Below, piece after piece: positions 1-9,129 of a stretch of 64,000 nt of DNA. The DNA comes from Mesorhizobium sp. Z1-4 (GTDB lineage Bacteria > Pseudomonadota > Alphaproteobacteria > Rhizobiales > Rhizobiaceae). The stretch covers positions 496,373 through 560,372 of the forward strand of contig NZ_RCIO01000003.1 of assembly GCF_004000235.1 (NCBI RefSeq). The letters run 5' to 3'. Numbering within the stretch: position 1 is the first letter of the stretch; each line of letters opens with the position of its first letter. A program made the translations under genes and the position numbers. The notes below the pieces were generated by a model, which saw nothing but the letters and a program-made list of their open reading frames with translations, did not search any database and had not been told where the DNA came from.

Positions 1-82
1 TTTCCAGCGTCAGGTCGATATCCTTCAGGATCGGCGTGCCGCCGATCGACAGTTGCAGGTTTTCTATCTCAAGCAGGCTCAT
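1..82 (-). CDS. Oligopeptide/dipeptide ABC transporter ATP-binding protein (5' end only)
   Basis: Only the first 27 codons lie in the window; the gene runs off the left edge. The N-terminus reads MSLLEIENLQLSIGG and continues with the first strands expected of an OppD/DppD-type ATPase, ahead of the Walker A motif that would follow outside the window. Its ATG overlaps the stop of the permease gene by four bases (ATGA), as is usual in dpp/opp operons. The function is therefore taken partly from the two adjacent permeases and the binding protein. It would hydrolyse ATP on the cytoplasmic side to drive peptide import. Confidence 0.75.
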   Translation of the reverse strand, partial: MSLLEIENLQLSIGGTPILKDIDLTLE

Positions 83-948
83 CGTTCGCGCCTGAGCCGC
101 GGGTCGAGCACGTCGCGCAGCCCGTCGCCAAGAAGGTTGAGCCCAAGCACCGTAATGACGATGGCCAGACCGGGGAAAATTGCCAGGTGCGGCGCGACCA
201 TCATGCGGGTCTGCGCGTCGAACAGCATGCGTCCCCAGCTCGGCATGGGCGGTTGCGCGCCAAGGCCGAGATAGGAGAGGCCGGCCTCCGCCAGAATGCC
301 AAGCGCGAACTGGATCGTGCCCTGAACGAGAAGCATTGAAGCGATGTTCGGCAAAATGTGTTGCAGCGTGATCAGCGCCTTGCCTTTGCCCGCCGCGCGT
401 GCGGCAAGCACATATTCGCGCGGCCACAATGCCAGCGCGCCGGCGCGCGCCACGCGGGCGAAAACCGGTACGTTGAAAATGCCAATGGCGATGATGGCGT
501 TGATGGCGCCCGGGCCGAAGATGGCGGTGATCATCACCGCCGAGAGCAGGGCGGGGAAGGCGAAAATGAGATCGTTGAAGCGCATCAGCGCCTCGTCGAC
601 AAAGCCGCCGCGCGCGGCCGCCCAGCAGCCGAGCGGCACGCCGATACCCATGCCGACGCCGACGGCGACGATGGCGACGGCAATCGAATTGCGGGCGCCG
701 ACCATGATCATCGAAAATATGTCGCGGCCGAAATGGTCGGTGCCGAACAGGTGTTCCGACGACATTGTCTTCATGCGGTCGGCGACGATCAGATCGGTTA
801 CGTCGTAGGGTGTCCAGACGTAGGAAATCAGCGCCATCGCCGCGATGAGGGCCGTGATGAGAAGGCCGGTGAGAAATGAGCGGTTCTTGAGCGCCAGCCG
901 CAGCCAGTGCTCCGGTGCATTTTCGGGCAGCGGGGCCTCGATGCTCAT
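79..948 (-). CDS. Dipeptide/oligopeptide ABC transporter permease, DppC/OppC type
   Basis: A 289-residue inner-membrane permease. The N-terminal segment up to about residue 45 carries the first membrane helix, typical of OppC_N, followed by a BPD_transp_1 domain. The EAA loop that docks on the ATPase is clear (EYVLAARAAGKGKALITL, then HILPN). The ATG at 946-948 was chosen because it gives a four-base ATGA overlap with the upstream permease stop; the open frame upstream of it lies antisense-like over the other permease. It works with the DppB-like partner and the binding protein to import peptides; the actual substrate cannot be read from the sequence. Confidence 0.9.
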   Translation of the reverse strand: MSIEAPLPENAPEHWLRLALKNRSFLTGLLITALIAAMALISYVWTPYDVTDLIVADRMKTMSSEHLFGTDHFGRDIFSMIMVGARNSIAVAIVAVGVGMGIGVPLGCWAAARGGFVDEALMRFNDLIFAFPALLSAVMITAIFGPGAINAIIAIGIFNVPVFARVARAGALALWPREYVLAARAAGKGKALITLQHILPNIASMLLVQGTIQFALGILAEAGLSYLGLGAQPPMPSWGRMLFDAQTRMMVAPHLAIFPGLAIVITVLGLNLLGDGLRDVLDPRLRRER

Positions 949-1892
949 GCCCGCGCCCTCAGCCTGGGGTCGACAAGCGCATAAGTCAGGTCGACCGCGA
1001 GATTGACTATGACGACGCTCGCAACGAGCAGCATTACCACGCCCTCGACCACGATCAGGTCGCGCTGGGTGATCGCCTGAAAAACGAGCCGCCCGAGCCC
1101 GGGCAGGTAAAACACGTTCTCGATGATGATTGTGCCCGCAAGCAGGAAGGCGAATTGCAGGCCCATGATGGTCAGAACGGGAATGAGCGCATTGCGCAGC
1201 GCGTGCCGCCAAAGCACGACCCTGCGTGGCATGCCCTTGGCGCGCGCCGTGCGAATGTAGTCCTCGCCCAGAACCTCCAGCATGGCCGACCGGGTAACAC
1301 GCGCCAGGATCGCCGCCTGCGGCAGGGCCAGAGCAACTGCAGGCAAGAGCAGTGAGCGTACTCCCGGCCAGATGCCGCCGCTCCAGCCCGGAAAGCCGCC
1401 CGCAGGCACAAGCCGCAGCCAGACCGCAAAAACGTAGATGAGCAGCAGCGCAAACCAGAAATTCGGGATCGCGACGCCGAGCTGTGTGACGCCCATGACC
1501 GACGTATCGGCCATGCGTCCGCGACGCGCAGCAGCGAACATGCCGACGGGAATTGCGATCAGCGTCGACAAAAGCAGCGAGATGACCGCGAGTGGGAGCG
1601 AGACAATCGCGCGCTCGCCGATCAGTTCGATGACCGGCGAGGAGTAGGTGTAGGAATTGCCGAAATCGCCGACCAACATGCCGCCGGCCCAGCTGAAATA
1701 GCGCCACAATACGGGATCGTTCAGGCCCATCTGGTTGCGCAGAGCCTGTAGCGCATCGTCGGTGGCATTCAGGCCGAGCATCAGCTGGGCGGGATCGCCG
1801 GGCAGGATTTCCATCACCGCGAATACGACGATCGACGCCAGCACCAGTGTGGCCAGTCCAATGCCGAGACGCTTGAGGATGAAGGCGGTCAT
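945..1892 (-). CDS. Dipeptide/oligopeptide ABC transporter permease, DppB/OppB type
   Basis: A 315-residue permease, the usual length for DppB/OppB. It opens with a first transmembrane helix (residues 9-31) preceded by a basic residue, then a periplasmic stretch with the PGDPA motif characteristic of the family, then five further helices. The EAA loop is present (EDYIRTARAKGMPRRVVL). It sits downstream of the binding-protein gene with about 100 bases between them that hold a GC-rich stem-loop, and overlaps the next permease by four bases. Confidence 0.92.
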   Translation of the reverse strand: MTAFILKRLGIGLATLVLASIVVFAVMEILPGDPAQLMLGLNATDDALQALRNQMGLNDPVLWRYFSWAGGMLVGDFGNSYTYSSPVIELIGERAIVSLPLAVISLLLSTLIAIPVGMFAAARRGRMADTSVMGVTQLGVAIPNFWFALLLIYVFAVWLRLVPAGGFPGWSGGIWPGVRSLLLPAVALALPQAAILARVTRSAMLEVLGEDYIRTARAKGMPRRVVLWRHALRNALIPVLTIMGLQFAFLLAGTIIIENVFYLPGLGRLVFQAITQRDLIVVEGVVMLLVASVVIVNLAVDLTYALVDPRLRARA

Positions 1893-1939
1893 GAATTCCG
1901 TGTTGCTGCAGCCGGCACGTCTTCAGCGCCCCTGGAAGA

Positions 1940-1963
1940 GGGGCGGCACTTTTGCGCCGCCCC
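1940..1963 (-). promoter_or_regulatory. GC-rich stem-loop between binding-protein and permease genes
   Basis: Perfect eight-base arms GGGGCGGC (1940-1947) and GCCGCCCC (1956-1963) with an eight-base loop. On the transcribed minus strand it follows the binding-protein stop and is not followed by a U-tract, so it is not a classical terminator. In binding-protein-dependent transport operons such hairpins commonly stabilise the upstream mRNA and raise binding-protein over permease levels. That role is inference here. Confidence 0.6.
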
Positions 1964-1993
1964 CGTTAGCTCCGTCTGGAGCTGTAGATCAGG

Positions 1994-3472
1994 TCAGTCT
2001 TCCCAGTGCACGCCGGTCAGATCTGTCGCCTGTACAGGCGAATTGGCCCACATGCCTTCCAGTTTCGCGTCCCACACGCCGACTTTCGGCAGCTGGAACA
2101 TGAAGCCGTTGACTGCATCTTCCGCGAGAATGCGCTGCGCCTTCTGGTAGAGTTCGGTGCGCTTGGCTTCGTCAGACGAGACATCGAGTTCCGCAATTAC
2201 CGCGTCGAAGTCGGGATTGTCGTACTGGAAATAATAATCCTTGCGGGCATAGATGCCGATGTCGTTTGGCTCGGTATGCGAGACGATCGTCAGGTCGTAG
2301 TCCTTGTTCTTGAACACCTGATCCAGCCAATCGGCCCATTCCACCGGAACGATCTCCAGATTGATGCCGACATTGCGCAGCTGCGAGGCCACTACCTGGC
2401 CGCCGTCGCGGGCGTAAGGTGGCGGGGGCAGTTTGATCGTTGCGTTGAAGCCATCCGGGAAGCCGGCTTCGGCGAGAAGTGCCTTCGCCTTGTCAGGATC
2501 GAAGGGATAGGTGCCCGTGAGATCGACATAGGCAGCATTGCCCGGCGAGAAATGCGAGCCGATCGGCGTGCCGAGGCCCGAACCGTTGCCGGCGATGATT
2601 TCTTCGCGGTTCAGCGCGTGCGCAATTGCCTGGCGCACCTTCAGATTGTCGAATGGCGCTTTCTTGTTGTTGGTCGACAGGATCGTCTCGCCCTCGGTCG
2701 AGCCGATCACCACCTCAAAGCGCGAATCCGCCTGGATCTGTGCCAGTGCGTCGCCAGCCGGCATGTTTGCAAAGGCCTGGACGTCGCCTGACAGCAGCGC
2801 CGGAATCGCGGCTGCGGCATCAGGGATGATGCGGAACTCCGCCTTGTCGAGCGCTACCGCTTCACCCCAGTAATCCGGGTTCTTCTCGATTGTGATCGAA
2901 GACCCCTTGGCCCAGTTGGCGAATTTGAACGGGCCGGTGCCGACCGGGTTTTCCTTGTTGCCGTCGGCGGTCTCCGGCGCAACGATAACCGCGTCGCCCC
3001 AACCCATATTGTAGAGGAAAGATCCCTGCGGGCTATTCAACGTCACCTTCACGGTGGTGGCGTCCACGGCTTCAACGCTGCTGATTGCCGCGAAAAGCGC
3101 CTTCTGGGCGTTTGTGGAATCGTCGGCGCGCGCGCGGTCGAGCGAGAAGACGACATCCTCAGACGTAAGGTCGCTGCCGTCATGGAATTTCACGCCGTCC
3201 TGGAGATGGAAGGTGTAGGTCTTGCCGTCGTCGGATATCTCCCAGCTCTTGGCGAGCGCGGGCAGCACCTCGCCGCCGGAACCAATGCGGGTCAGGCCCT
3301 CGAACACATTTGCATAAACAACCTCGTCGATGGCCGCTGCTGCGCCCGCCGTCGGATCGAGATGCGGCGGCTCCAGAACGACACCCAGCACCAGATCGGT
3401 ACGGGCTGCATGTGCAGCGCTTGCCGACAGCGCAATGACCGTGGCGGCCAATACGGATTTCCACATTTTCAT
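1994..3472 (-). CDS. Peptide ABC transporter substrate-binding protein (SBP_bac_5 family)
   Basis: About 492 residues from the chosen ATG. It has a Sec signal peptide (basic MKMWK start, hydrophobic core, cleavage after AHA near residue 22) and the family 5 binding-protein fold. Recognisable features are the early EPPHLDPT segment, LAKSWEISDDGKTYTFHL, and VGTGPFKFANW. The GTG at 3476-3478 is also in frame, but GGGAGA sits one base from it and seven bases from the ATG at 3470-3472, so the ATG is preferred. It is the periplasmic receptor of the adjacent permease pair. The M20 hydrolase upstream suggests a peptide or N-acylated amino acid as substrate. Confidence 0.9.
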   Translation of the reverse strand: MKMWKSVLAATVIALSASAAHAARTDLVLGVVLEPPHLDPTAGAAAAIDEVVYANVFEGLTRIGSGGEVLPALAKSWEISDDGKTYTFHLQDGVKFHDGSDLTSEDVVFSLDRARADDSTNAQKALFAAISSVEAVDATTVKVTLNSPQGSFLYNMGWGDAVIVAPETADGNKENPVGTGPFKFANWAKGSSITIEKNPDYWGEAVALDKAEFRIIPDAAAAIPALLSGDVQAFANMPAGDALAQIQADSRFEVVIGSTEGETILSTNNKKAPFDNLKVRQAIAHALNREEIIAGNGSGLGTPIGSHFSPGNAAYVDLTGTYPFDPDKAKALLAEAGFPDGFNATIKLPPPPYARDGGQVVASQLRNVGINLEIVPVEWADWLDQVFKNKDYDLTIVSHTEPNDIGIYARKDYYFQYDNPDFDAVIAELDVSSDEAKRTELYQKAQRILAEDAVNGFMFQLPKVGVWDAKLEGMWANSPVQATDLTGVHWED

Positions 3473-3539
3473 GCTCACTCTCCCAGCGGTTGAGGTTTTT
3501 TGCGATCAAAGCGCGAAATGCCGCGCGAGTAAATTGTGT

Positions 3540-4820
3540 TTATGTTCCGGTACCGCCGCGCAGCAGCACGTCGAGACCGGTTGCCATCACTTTGGCAGAC
3601 TCCACCATGTCGTCGATGCCGACCCATTCGTCCGGCTGATGGGCAAGATCGAGAATGCCCGGCCCATAGGCAACGCAATCATGCAAGTGGCCAAGGCGGG
3701 CAATGTGCTTCTGGTCGTATGTGCCGGGTGAAATGACGTATTCGGGCTCCCTTCCGAACACATTGCGAATGCCTTCCGCGACGGCCTTCGGGACCGGCGC
3801 ATCCTCCTGCGTCATCAGCGGCAACACTTCCATCAGGTCGCGCATCGCGTAGTCGAAGCGCGGGCGTTCGCGTTTCAGCCGCTCCAATATCGAGCGCACC
3901 TCGCCTTTGACTTCCGAAATGTCCTCTTCGATGAGGAAGCGCCGGTCGATCACCATTCGGCAGGCGTCTGCCACATTGGGCGAGGGGAGACCGGGAAAGA
4001 AGTCCTCGGTCTGTCCGCCATGGACTGAATTGATGTTCATGGTTGAACGCCGCGCGCCTTCCGGTACCACAGGCATCGCGGTCTGTTTGCGGTCGAGGGC
4101 GGGAAACAGCTCCTCCTCGAAGGCGTGCAGCACCGCGCCCATGTGGCGGATCGCGGAATCGCCGAGAAACGGCATAGAGCCGTGAGCGATGCGGCCCTTG
4201 GTTTCGATTTCCGCCCACCATACGCCGCGATGGCCGAGGCAGATACGGTCCTTGTTCAGCGGTTCGGGTATAATCACGTGATCGACGCGGGGCTTCGAAA
4301 AGAGGCCCATCTTGGCGAGATGCGCAACGCCACCGAAGCCGCCGGATTCCTCGTCAACCGTGCCGGAAATCTCGATTGCGCCCGGAAAATCGGGATAGAC
4401 GGCCATGAAAGCGTCGGCGGCTACGATTGACGCAGCCATACCGCCTTTCATGTCGCAGGCGCCGCGACCATAGACCCGACCGTCGCGCACGACGCCGGCA
4501 AACGGGTCGAGCGTCCAGCCTTCGCCCGCCTCTACAACGTCGATGTGCGAATTGAAATGTACCGTGGGGCCCGGTCCGCGGCCTTCGCGCCGCGCCACGA
4601 CGTTGGTTCGCGGATATGTATCGCTGTCGCCCGGGGCGCCTTCGCCGCGAATGAGCCTGGTTTCGAATCCGCGCTTGGCAAGCAGGCCGGCGATGAACTC
4701 GGCGCAGGGCGTATAGGCATCGCCAGGCGGGTTTACGGTGGGGAAGCGGATCAGGTCGACCGTAAGCGCAACGAGCTCCTCGGTTCGGCCTTCCACGTTT
4801 TTATAGAGCGCATCGTTCAT
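3540..4820 (-). CDS. M20 family deacylase/peptidase (ArgE/DapE-like)
   Basis: A 426-residue cytoplasmic zinc hydrolase of the acetylornithine deacetylase/succinyl-diaminopimelate desuccinylase group. Metal and catalytic residues are in place: H92 and D94 in FNSHIDVV, D123 in GRGACDMKGG, and the E156-E157 pair in GTVDEESGG. An in-frame ATG at 4901 would add 27 residues, but those are Ala/Arg-rich and unlike the family, so the internal ATG at 4818-4820 is used; neither has a clear ribosome site. It lies just upstream of the peptide importer on the same strand, so it probably cleaves the imported compound. The true substrate is not known. Confidence 0.85.
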   Translation of the reverse strand: MNDALYKNVEGRTEELVALTVDLIRFPTVNPPGDAYTPCAEFIAGLLAKRGFETRLIRGEGAPGDSDTYPRTNVVARREGRGPGPTVHFNSHIDVVEAGEGWTLDPFAGVVRDGRVYGRGACDMKGGMAASIVAADAFMAVYPDFPGAIEISGTVDEESGGFGGVAHLAKMGLFSKPRVDHVIIPEPLNKDRICLGHRGVWWAEIETKGRIAHGSMPFLGDSAIRHMGAVLHAFEEELFPALDRKQTAMPVVPEGARRSTMNINSVHGGQTEDFFPGLPSPNVADACRMVIDRRFLIEEDISEVKGEVRSILERLKRERPRFDYAMRDLMEVLPLMTQEDAPVPKAVAEGIRNVFGREPEYVISPGTYDQKHIARLGHLHDCVAYGPGILDLAHQPDEWVGIDDMVESAKVMATGLDVLLRGGTGT

Positions 4821-4961
4821 TGCGGTATTGAGCAGAGCAGCCGACCTGTTGGCAAGCGGCCAGATGGGCGCAGCGACGTTTGCCCGGCGGCCCGCGTTCA
4901 TTGCGCGTTCACGAAATGCGTTTTACCCTGTCCGCGAAGGGCTATCTCGGGGTTTGGGCGT

Positions 4962-5390
4962 ATGAGACGAGTTGTTACAGCTGTTCTGGGTTCGATATTC
5001 GCAAGCTGCATGGCAGCTGCCGCTCACGCGGCCGTTCTGGTCGCGGAAGTCGATCTGCCGACACAGACCATGCAGGTCATCCATTATGGCAAGGTGATCC
5101 ATACGTGGCGTGTTTCCACGGCCCGCTCCGGCTACATAACACCCACAGGCACCTGGCGGCCCAAGCGAATGCACAAGATGTGGTACTCGCGCAAATACGA
5201 CATGTCGCCGATGCCGTATTCGATCTTCTACGATGGCGGCTATGCAATTCACGGCACCAACGCCGTCAGCCGACTTGGCCGGCCAGCCTCACATGGCTGC
5301 ATCCGGCTCGATACGCCCAACGCAGCGACACTCTTTTCGCTCGCGCGTGAGGTCGGGCCGGGCAATATGAAGGTGGTCGTCAGAAACTGA
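4962..5390 (+). CDS. L,D-transpeptidase, ErfK/YbiS/YkuD family
   Basis: A small 142-residue exported protein. Residues 1-22 form a signal peptide ending AHA. The rest is a YkuD domain with the catalytic signature HGTNAVSRLG..SHGCIRL, giving H97, H111 and nucleophile C113. Such enzymes form 3-3 cross-links in peptidoglycan or attach proteins to it in the periplasm. The start was chosen at the ATG that begins the signal peptide; the longer open frame upstream overlaps the divergent M20 gene. A strong terminator follows. Confidence 0.9.
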   Translation: MRRVVTAVLGSIFASCMAAAAHAAVLVAEVDLPTQTMQVIHYGKVIHTWRVSTARSGYITPTGTWRPKRMHKMWYSRKYDMSPMPYSIFYDGGYAIHGTNAVSRLGRPASHGCIRLDTPNAATLFSLAREVGPGNMKVVVRN

Positions 5391-5444
5391 CGCCGCTCAC
5401 TTGTTGGCATCGAATTGCCGGCAATAGATGCGGCATAGAACATC

Positions 5445-5475
5445 ATACCCCTGAATAGCGGTTCAGGGGTATTTT
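5445..5475 (+). terminator. Intrinsic terminator after the L,D-transpeptidase gene
   Basis: Eleven-base perfect arms ATACCCCTGAA (5445-5455) and TTCAGGGGTAT (5462-5472) around a six-base loop, followed by TTT. It ends the transpeptidase transcript and separates it from the soe operon that starts 43 bases further on. Confidence 0.85.
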
Positions 5476-5517
5476 CATTTCCGGACCCGGCTCCTATGAA
5501 GTGAGCCGGAGGTTTCA

Positions 5518-8361
5518 ATGTCCCGCCTTTCAGCCGAAGCGTTGAGCCAGCCTGTCGGTGACACGGTTCGCAAGACGACATGCTACATGTGCGCCTGCCG
5601 TTGCGGGATCAACGTCCATATCAGAGACGGCAAGGTTCGCTACATCGAGGGCAACCGCGACCACCCGGTGAACCGGGGCGTGCTGTGCGCCAAGGGTTCC
5701 GCCGGAATCATGCAGCATTACGCGCCGGCCCGGCTTAGTGCACCGCTGCTGCGTACCGGACCGCGCGGCTCCGGCGAGTTCAAGACAATCAGTTGGGACG
5801 AGGCACTGGCGCTGGCCACCGAATGGTTGAGCGAGGTGCGGCGCGACGACCCCAAGAAGCTTGCCTTCTTTACGGGCCGCGACCAGTCGCAGTCGCTGAC
5901 CAGTTTCTGGTCGCAGCAGTTCGGTACGCCGAACTATGCCGCGCATGGCGGCTTTTGTTCGGTGAACATGGCGGCAGCCGGGATCATGACGATCGGCGGC
6001 GCGTTCTGGGAGTTCGGCGCGCCGGACTGGGACCGTACCAAGCTTTTCGTCCTGTTCGGGGTGGCGGAAGATCACGATTCCAACCCGATCAAGATGGGCA
6101 TATCGAAGCTCAAGAAGCGCGGTGCGCGTTTCGTCTCGGTCAATCCCGTTCGAACCGGCTATTCGGCAATCGCCGACAACTGGATCGGTATCCGGCCGGG
6201 TACGGACGGGCTGCTGATCCTCGCGGTCATTCACGAGCTTCTGAAGGCGCGGCGCATCGATATCGACTATCTCGTCCGCTACACCAACGCGGCCTGGCTC
6301 GTGATCGATGCCCCCGGAACCTCGGATCACGGGCTTTTTGCGCGTGACGAGAGCGGCAAGGCGCAGATCTTCGAGAGTGTTACCGAGCGCGTCGTGCCGG
6401 AAGGTACGAAGGGCGCGCGACCGGCGCTGTCGGGCCGGGCCGAGCTTGCCGACGGCCGCAGTGCGGTGCCAGTGTTCCAGTTGCTCGCGGATAAGTATCT
6501 CGATGCACAGTATTCGCCCGACGCCGTGTCGGCGGAGACAGGCGTGGATGCCGCAACGATCAAAGGCCTCGCCGCCGAGATCGGCCGGGTCGCGTTCGAT
6601 GAGACGATCGAGATTTTCGAACGCTGGACCGATATGCACGGCGAAGAGCATTCATCTTTCGTCGGCAGGCCGGTTTCGTTTCATGCCATGCGCGGCATCT
6701 CGGCTCACTCCAACGGTTTTCAGACCGCGAGGGCATTGCATCTTCTGCAGGTGCTGATCGGCGCTATTGACTGCCCCGGCGGTTTCCGCTTCGAGCCGCC
6801 TTACCCGAAACCGCTTGCAGCGCACCCGCGTCCGCATGGCAAGGCGGAGCATTTCGGCTCCAATCAGCCGCTCGCCGGTCCGCATCTCGGCTTTCCGCTC
6901 GGGCCGGAGGATCTGCTTGTCGACGATGAAGGCAATCCAGCGCGGCTCGACAAGGCGTTTTCCTGGGATGCGCCCATCGCCGCGCATGGGCTGATGCACA
7001 TGGTGATCGCCAACGCACACGCCGGCGATCCTTACCCGATCGATGTGCTCTTCATGTACATGGCCAATATGGCCTGGAACTCGGCCATGAACAGCGCCGG
7101 CACGATCCGCATGCTGGAGGACAAGGATCCCGAAACCGGCGAATACCGTGTCCCGAAAATCATCTATTCGGATGCGTATGCCTCGGAGATGGTCGCCTAT
7201 GCCGATCTGGTGCTGCCTGACACCACCTATCTCGAACGGCATGATTGCATCTCGCTGCTCGACCGGCCGATTTCGGAGCCTGACAGTGTCAATGACGCGA
7301 TCCGGTGGCCGGTGGTGGAACCGGACCGCGATGTGCGCGGTTTCCAGTCGGTGCTGCTCGATCTCGGCGCAAGGCTGAGATTGCCGGGTTTCGCCGACAG
7401 CCGCGGCCAGCCGCTCTACCGCGATTATGCCGACTACATCGTCAACCACGAAAGGCGGCCGGGGATCGGCCCGCTGGCAGGGTTTCGCGGCACGGATGGA
7501 AAGCGCACTGGTCGCGGTGCGGCAAATGCCGACCAGCTTGAGCGGTATATCGAAAACGGCTCATTCTTCAGCGTGCACATTCCGCCTCAGGCGCAGTTTT
7601 TCAAACACGCCAACCGCGCCTATCAGGATTTCGCGGTTTCGATGGGCTTTTTCGATACGCCGCAGCCAGTGACCTTCCAGCTCTATTCGGAGCCGCTGCA
7701 GAAGTTCCGGCTGTCGGCCGAGGGACTGCGCGAGCCGGTTGCGCCGGAACAACATCGCGAGCGCATCCGCTCCGCTTTCACGCCGCTGCCCGAATGGTAC
7801 CGTCCGTTGGAAGAGGCGGCCGTGGACAGGGATGAATTCCCCTACCACGCGATCACCCAGCGCCCGATGGCGATGTATCATTCGTGGGGGTCGATGAATG
7901 CCTGGCTGCGCCAGATCCACACCCGCAACCGGCTGCAGGTGCCGGGCGCGATCTGCGATGCGCACGGCCTTGAAACCGGCGACTGGGCATGGGTGATTTC
8001 GCATCATGGCCGCATCAAGGTAGAGGTTGAGCGTACCGAAGCCGTGAACCCGCTTACAATGTGGACATGGAACGCGATCGGCAAACGCAAGGGGAGCTGG
8101 GGGCTCGACAAGGATGCTCCGGAAGCCGAACGCGGCTTTCTGCTCAACCATCTGATTCATGAATTGCTGCCGCCGAAAGGCGATGGCCGCCGCTGGTCGA
8201 ACTCCGACCCGGTGACGGGGCAGGCGGCCTGGTACGATCTGCGCGTGCGTATCGAAAAAGCGGAGCCTGGCGCTCACAGCGAGCCGCAATTCGGTCCAGT
8301 CGGCGGCCAAAATCAAGCCGCCCCCGCGGAGTTGCGCTATGGACAGGAGTGGTCGCGTTGA
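5518..8361 (+). CDS. soeA: Sulfite dehydrogenase-type molybdopterin oxidoreductase, catalytic subunit SoeA
   Basis: A 947-residue bis-MGD molybdoenzyme. The N-terminal 4Fe-4S motif is C22-x2-C25-x3-C29-x27-C57, followed by the molybdopterin oxidoreductase domain and a C-terminal dinucleotide-binding domain (about 780-900). There is no twin-arginine signal, so it should stay in the cytoplasm, as known for SoeA and unlike PhsA or DmsA. GGAGG precedes the ATG by seven bases. It is followed directly by a four-cluster ferredoxin subunit and a DmsC-like anchor, which matches the soeABC layout of purple sulfur bacteria and roseobacters. Sulfite oxidation is inferred from this architecture; other bis-MGD substrates cannot be excluded. 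Confidence 0.82.
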   Translation: MSRLSAEALSQPVGDTVRKTTCYMCACRCGINVHIRDGKVRYIEGNRDHPVNRGVLCAKGSAGIMQHYAPARLSAPLLRTGPRGSGEFKTISWDEALALATEWLSEVRRDDPKKLAFFTGRDQSQSLTSFWSQQFGTPNYAAHGGFCSVNMAAAGIMTIGGAFWEFGAPDWDRTKLFVLFGVAEDHDSNPIKMGISKLKKRGARFVSVNPVRTGYSAIADNWIGIRPGTDGLLILAVIHELLKARRIDIDYLVRYTNAAWLVIDAPGTSDHGLFARDESGKAQIFESVTERVVPEGTKGARPALSGRAELADGRSAVPVFQLLADKYLDAQYSPDAVSAETGVDAATIKGLAAEIGRVAFDETIEIFERWTDMHGEEHSSFVGRPVSFHAMRGISAHSNGFQTARALHLLQVLIGAIDCPGGFRFEPPYPKPLAAHPRPHGKAEHFGSNQPLAGPHLGFPLGPEDLLVDDEGNPARLDKAFSWDAPIAAHGLMHMVIANAHAGDPYPIDVLFMYMANMAWNSAMNSAGTIRMLEDKDPETGEYRVPKIIYSDAYASEMVAYADLVLPDTTYLERHDCISLLDRPISEPDSVNDAIRWPVVEPDRDVRGFQSVLLDLGARLRLPGFADSRGQPLYRDYADYIVNHERRPGIGPLAGFRGTDGKRTGRGAANADQLERYIENGSFFSVHIPPQAQFFKHANRAYQDFAVSMGFFDTPQPVTFQLYSEPLQKFRLSAEGLREPVAPEQHRERIRSAFTPLPEWYRPLEEAAVDRDEFPYHAITQRPMAMYHSWGSMNAWLRQIHTRNRLQVPGAICDAHGLETGDWAWVISHHGRIKVEVERTEAVNPLTMWTWNAIGKRKGSWGLDKDAPEAERGFLLNHLIHELLPPKGDGRRWSNSDPVTGQAAWYDLRVRIEKAEPGAHSEPQFGPVGGQNQAAPAELRYGQEWSR

Positions 8362-9125
8362 CGAGCCTGCCATCCGAACCTACCGGGAAAAAGCTGGGTC
8401 TCGTCATCGATCTCGATGTCTGTGTCGGCTGTCACGCCTGCGTTGTCGCCTGCAAGGAATGGAATACCGGCGGCTACGGCGCTGCACTGTCCGACCAGCA
8501 GCCATATGGCGCCGAGGTTTCGGGTGCGTGGCTCAACAGGGTGCACAGCTACGAAGTTACGCCGGATCGTCGTGACGGCGTTGTAATCGGCGAGGCCGGT
8601 GATGCGCGTGTCGTCCATTTCCCGAAATCCTGTCTGCATTGCGACGATGCGCCTTGCGTGACCGTTTGCCCGACGGGTGCGTCCTACAAGCGCGAGGAAG
8701 ACGGCATCGTCCTTGTCGATGAGGACAAGTGCATCGGCTGCGGCCTGTGTGCCTGGTCGTGCCCATACGGCGCACGCGAGATGGACCTCGCCGCCGGCGT
8801 GATGAAGAAATGCACGCTCTGCGTCGACCGCATCTACAACGAGACGCTGGAGGAAGTGGACCGGGTTCCCTCCTGCGTACGCACATGTCCGACCAATGCG
8901 CGGCATTTCGGCGATCTTGCAGATCCAGCGTCGGAGGTTTCGCGCATGGTCGCGGAACGCGGTGGGTTCGACCTGATGCCGGAGCAGGGCACCCGCCCGG
9001 TCAACAAATATCTGCCGCCGCGCCCTCGCACGCCGCTGGCCGCAAGCATGGCGCCAGCTGCGGACGACACGACCGATGCCACCGGCTTCTTCGGCTGGGT
9101 CGACCGTATGCTGGACCGTATCTGA
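8358..9125 (+). CDS. soeB: Sulfite dehydrogenase iron-sulfur subunit SoeB
   Basis: About 255 residues with four ferredoxin-type clusters: CVGCHACVVAC, CLHCDDAPCVTVC, CIGCGLCAWSC, and CTLC paired with CVRTC. This is the electron-wire subunit between the molybdenum subunit and the membrane anchor. The start is taken at TTG 8358, which overlaps the soeA stop (TTGA) and has AGGAG eight bases upstream at 8345-8349. An in-frame GTG at 8349 would overlap that ribosome site and is less likely. There is no signal sequence, in keeping with a cytoplasmic complex. Confidence 0.85.
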   Translation: MTSLPSEPTGKKLGLVIDLDVCVGCHACVVACKEWNTGGYGAALSDQQPYGAEVSGAWLNRVHSYEVTPDRRDGVVIGEAGDARVVHFPKSCLHCDDAPCVTVCPTGASYKREEDGIVLVDEDKCIGCGLCAWSCPYGAREMDLAAGVMKKCTLCVDRIYNETLEEVDRVPSCVRTCPTNARHFGDLADPASEVSRMVAERGGFDLMPEQGTRPVNKYLPPRPRTPLAASMAPAADDTTDATGFFGWVDRMLDRI

Positions 9126-9129
9126 TCCC

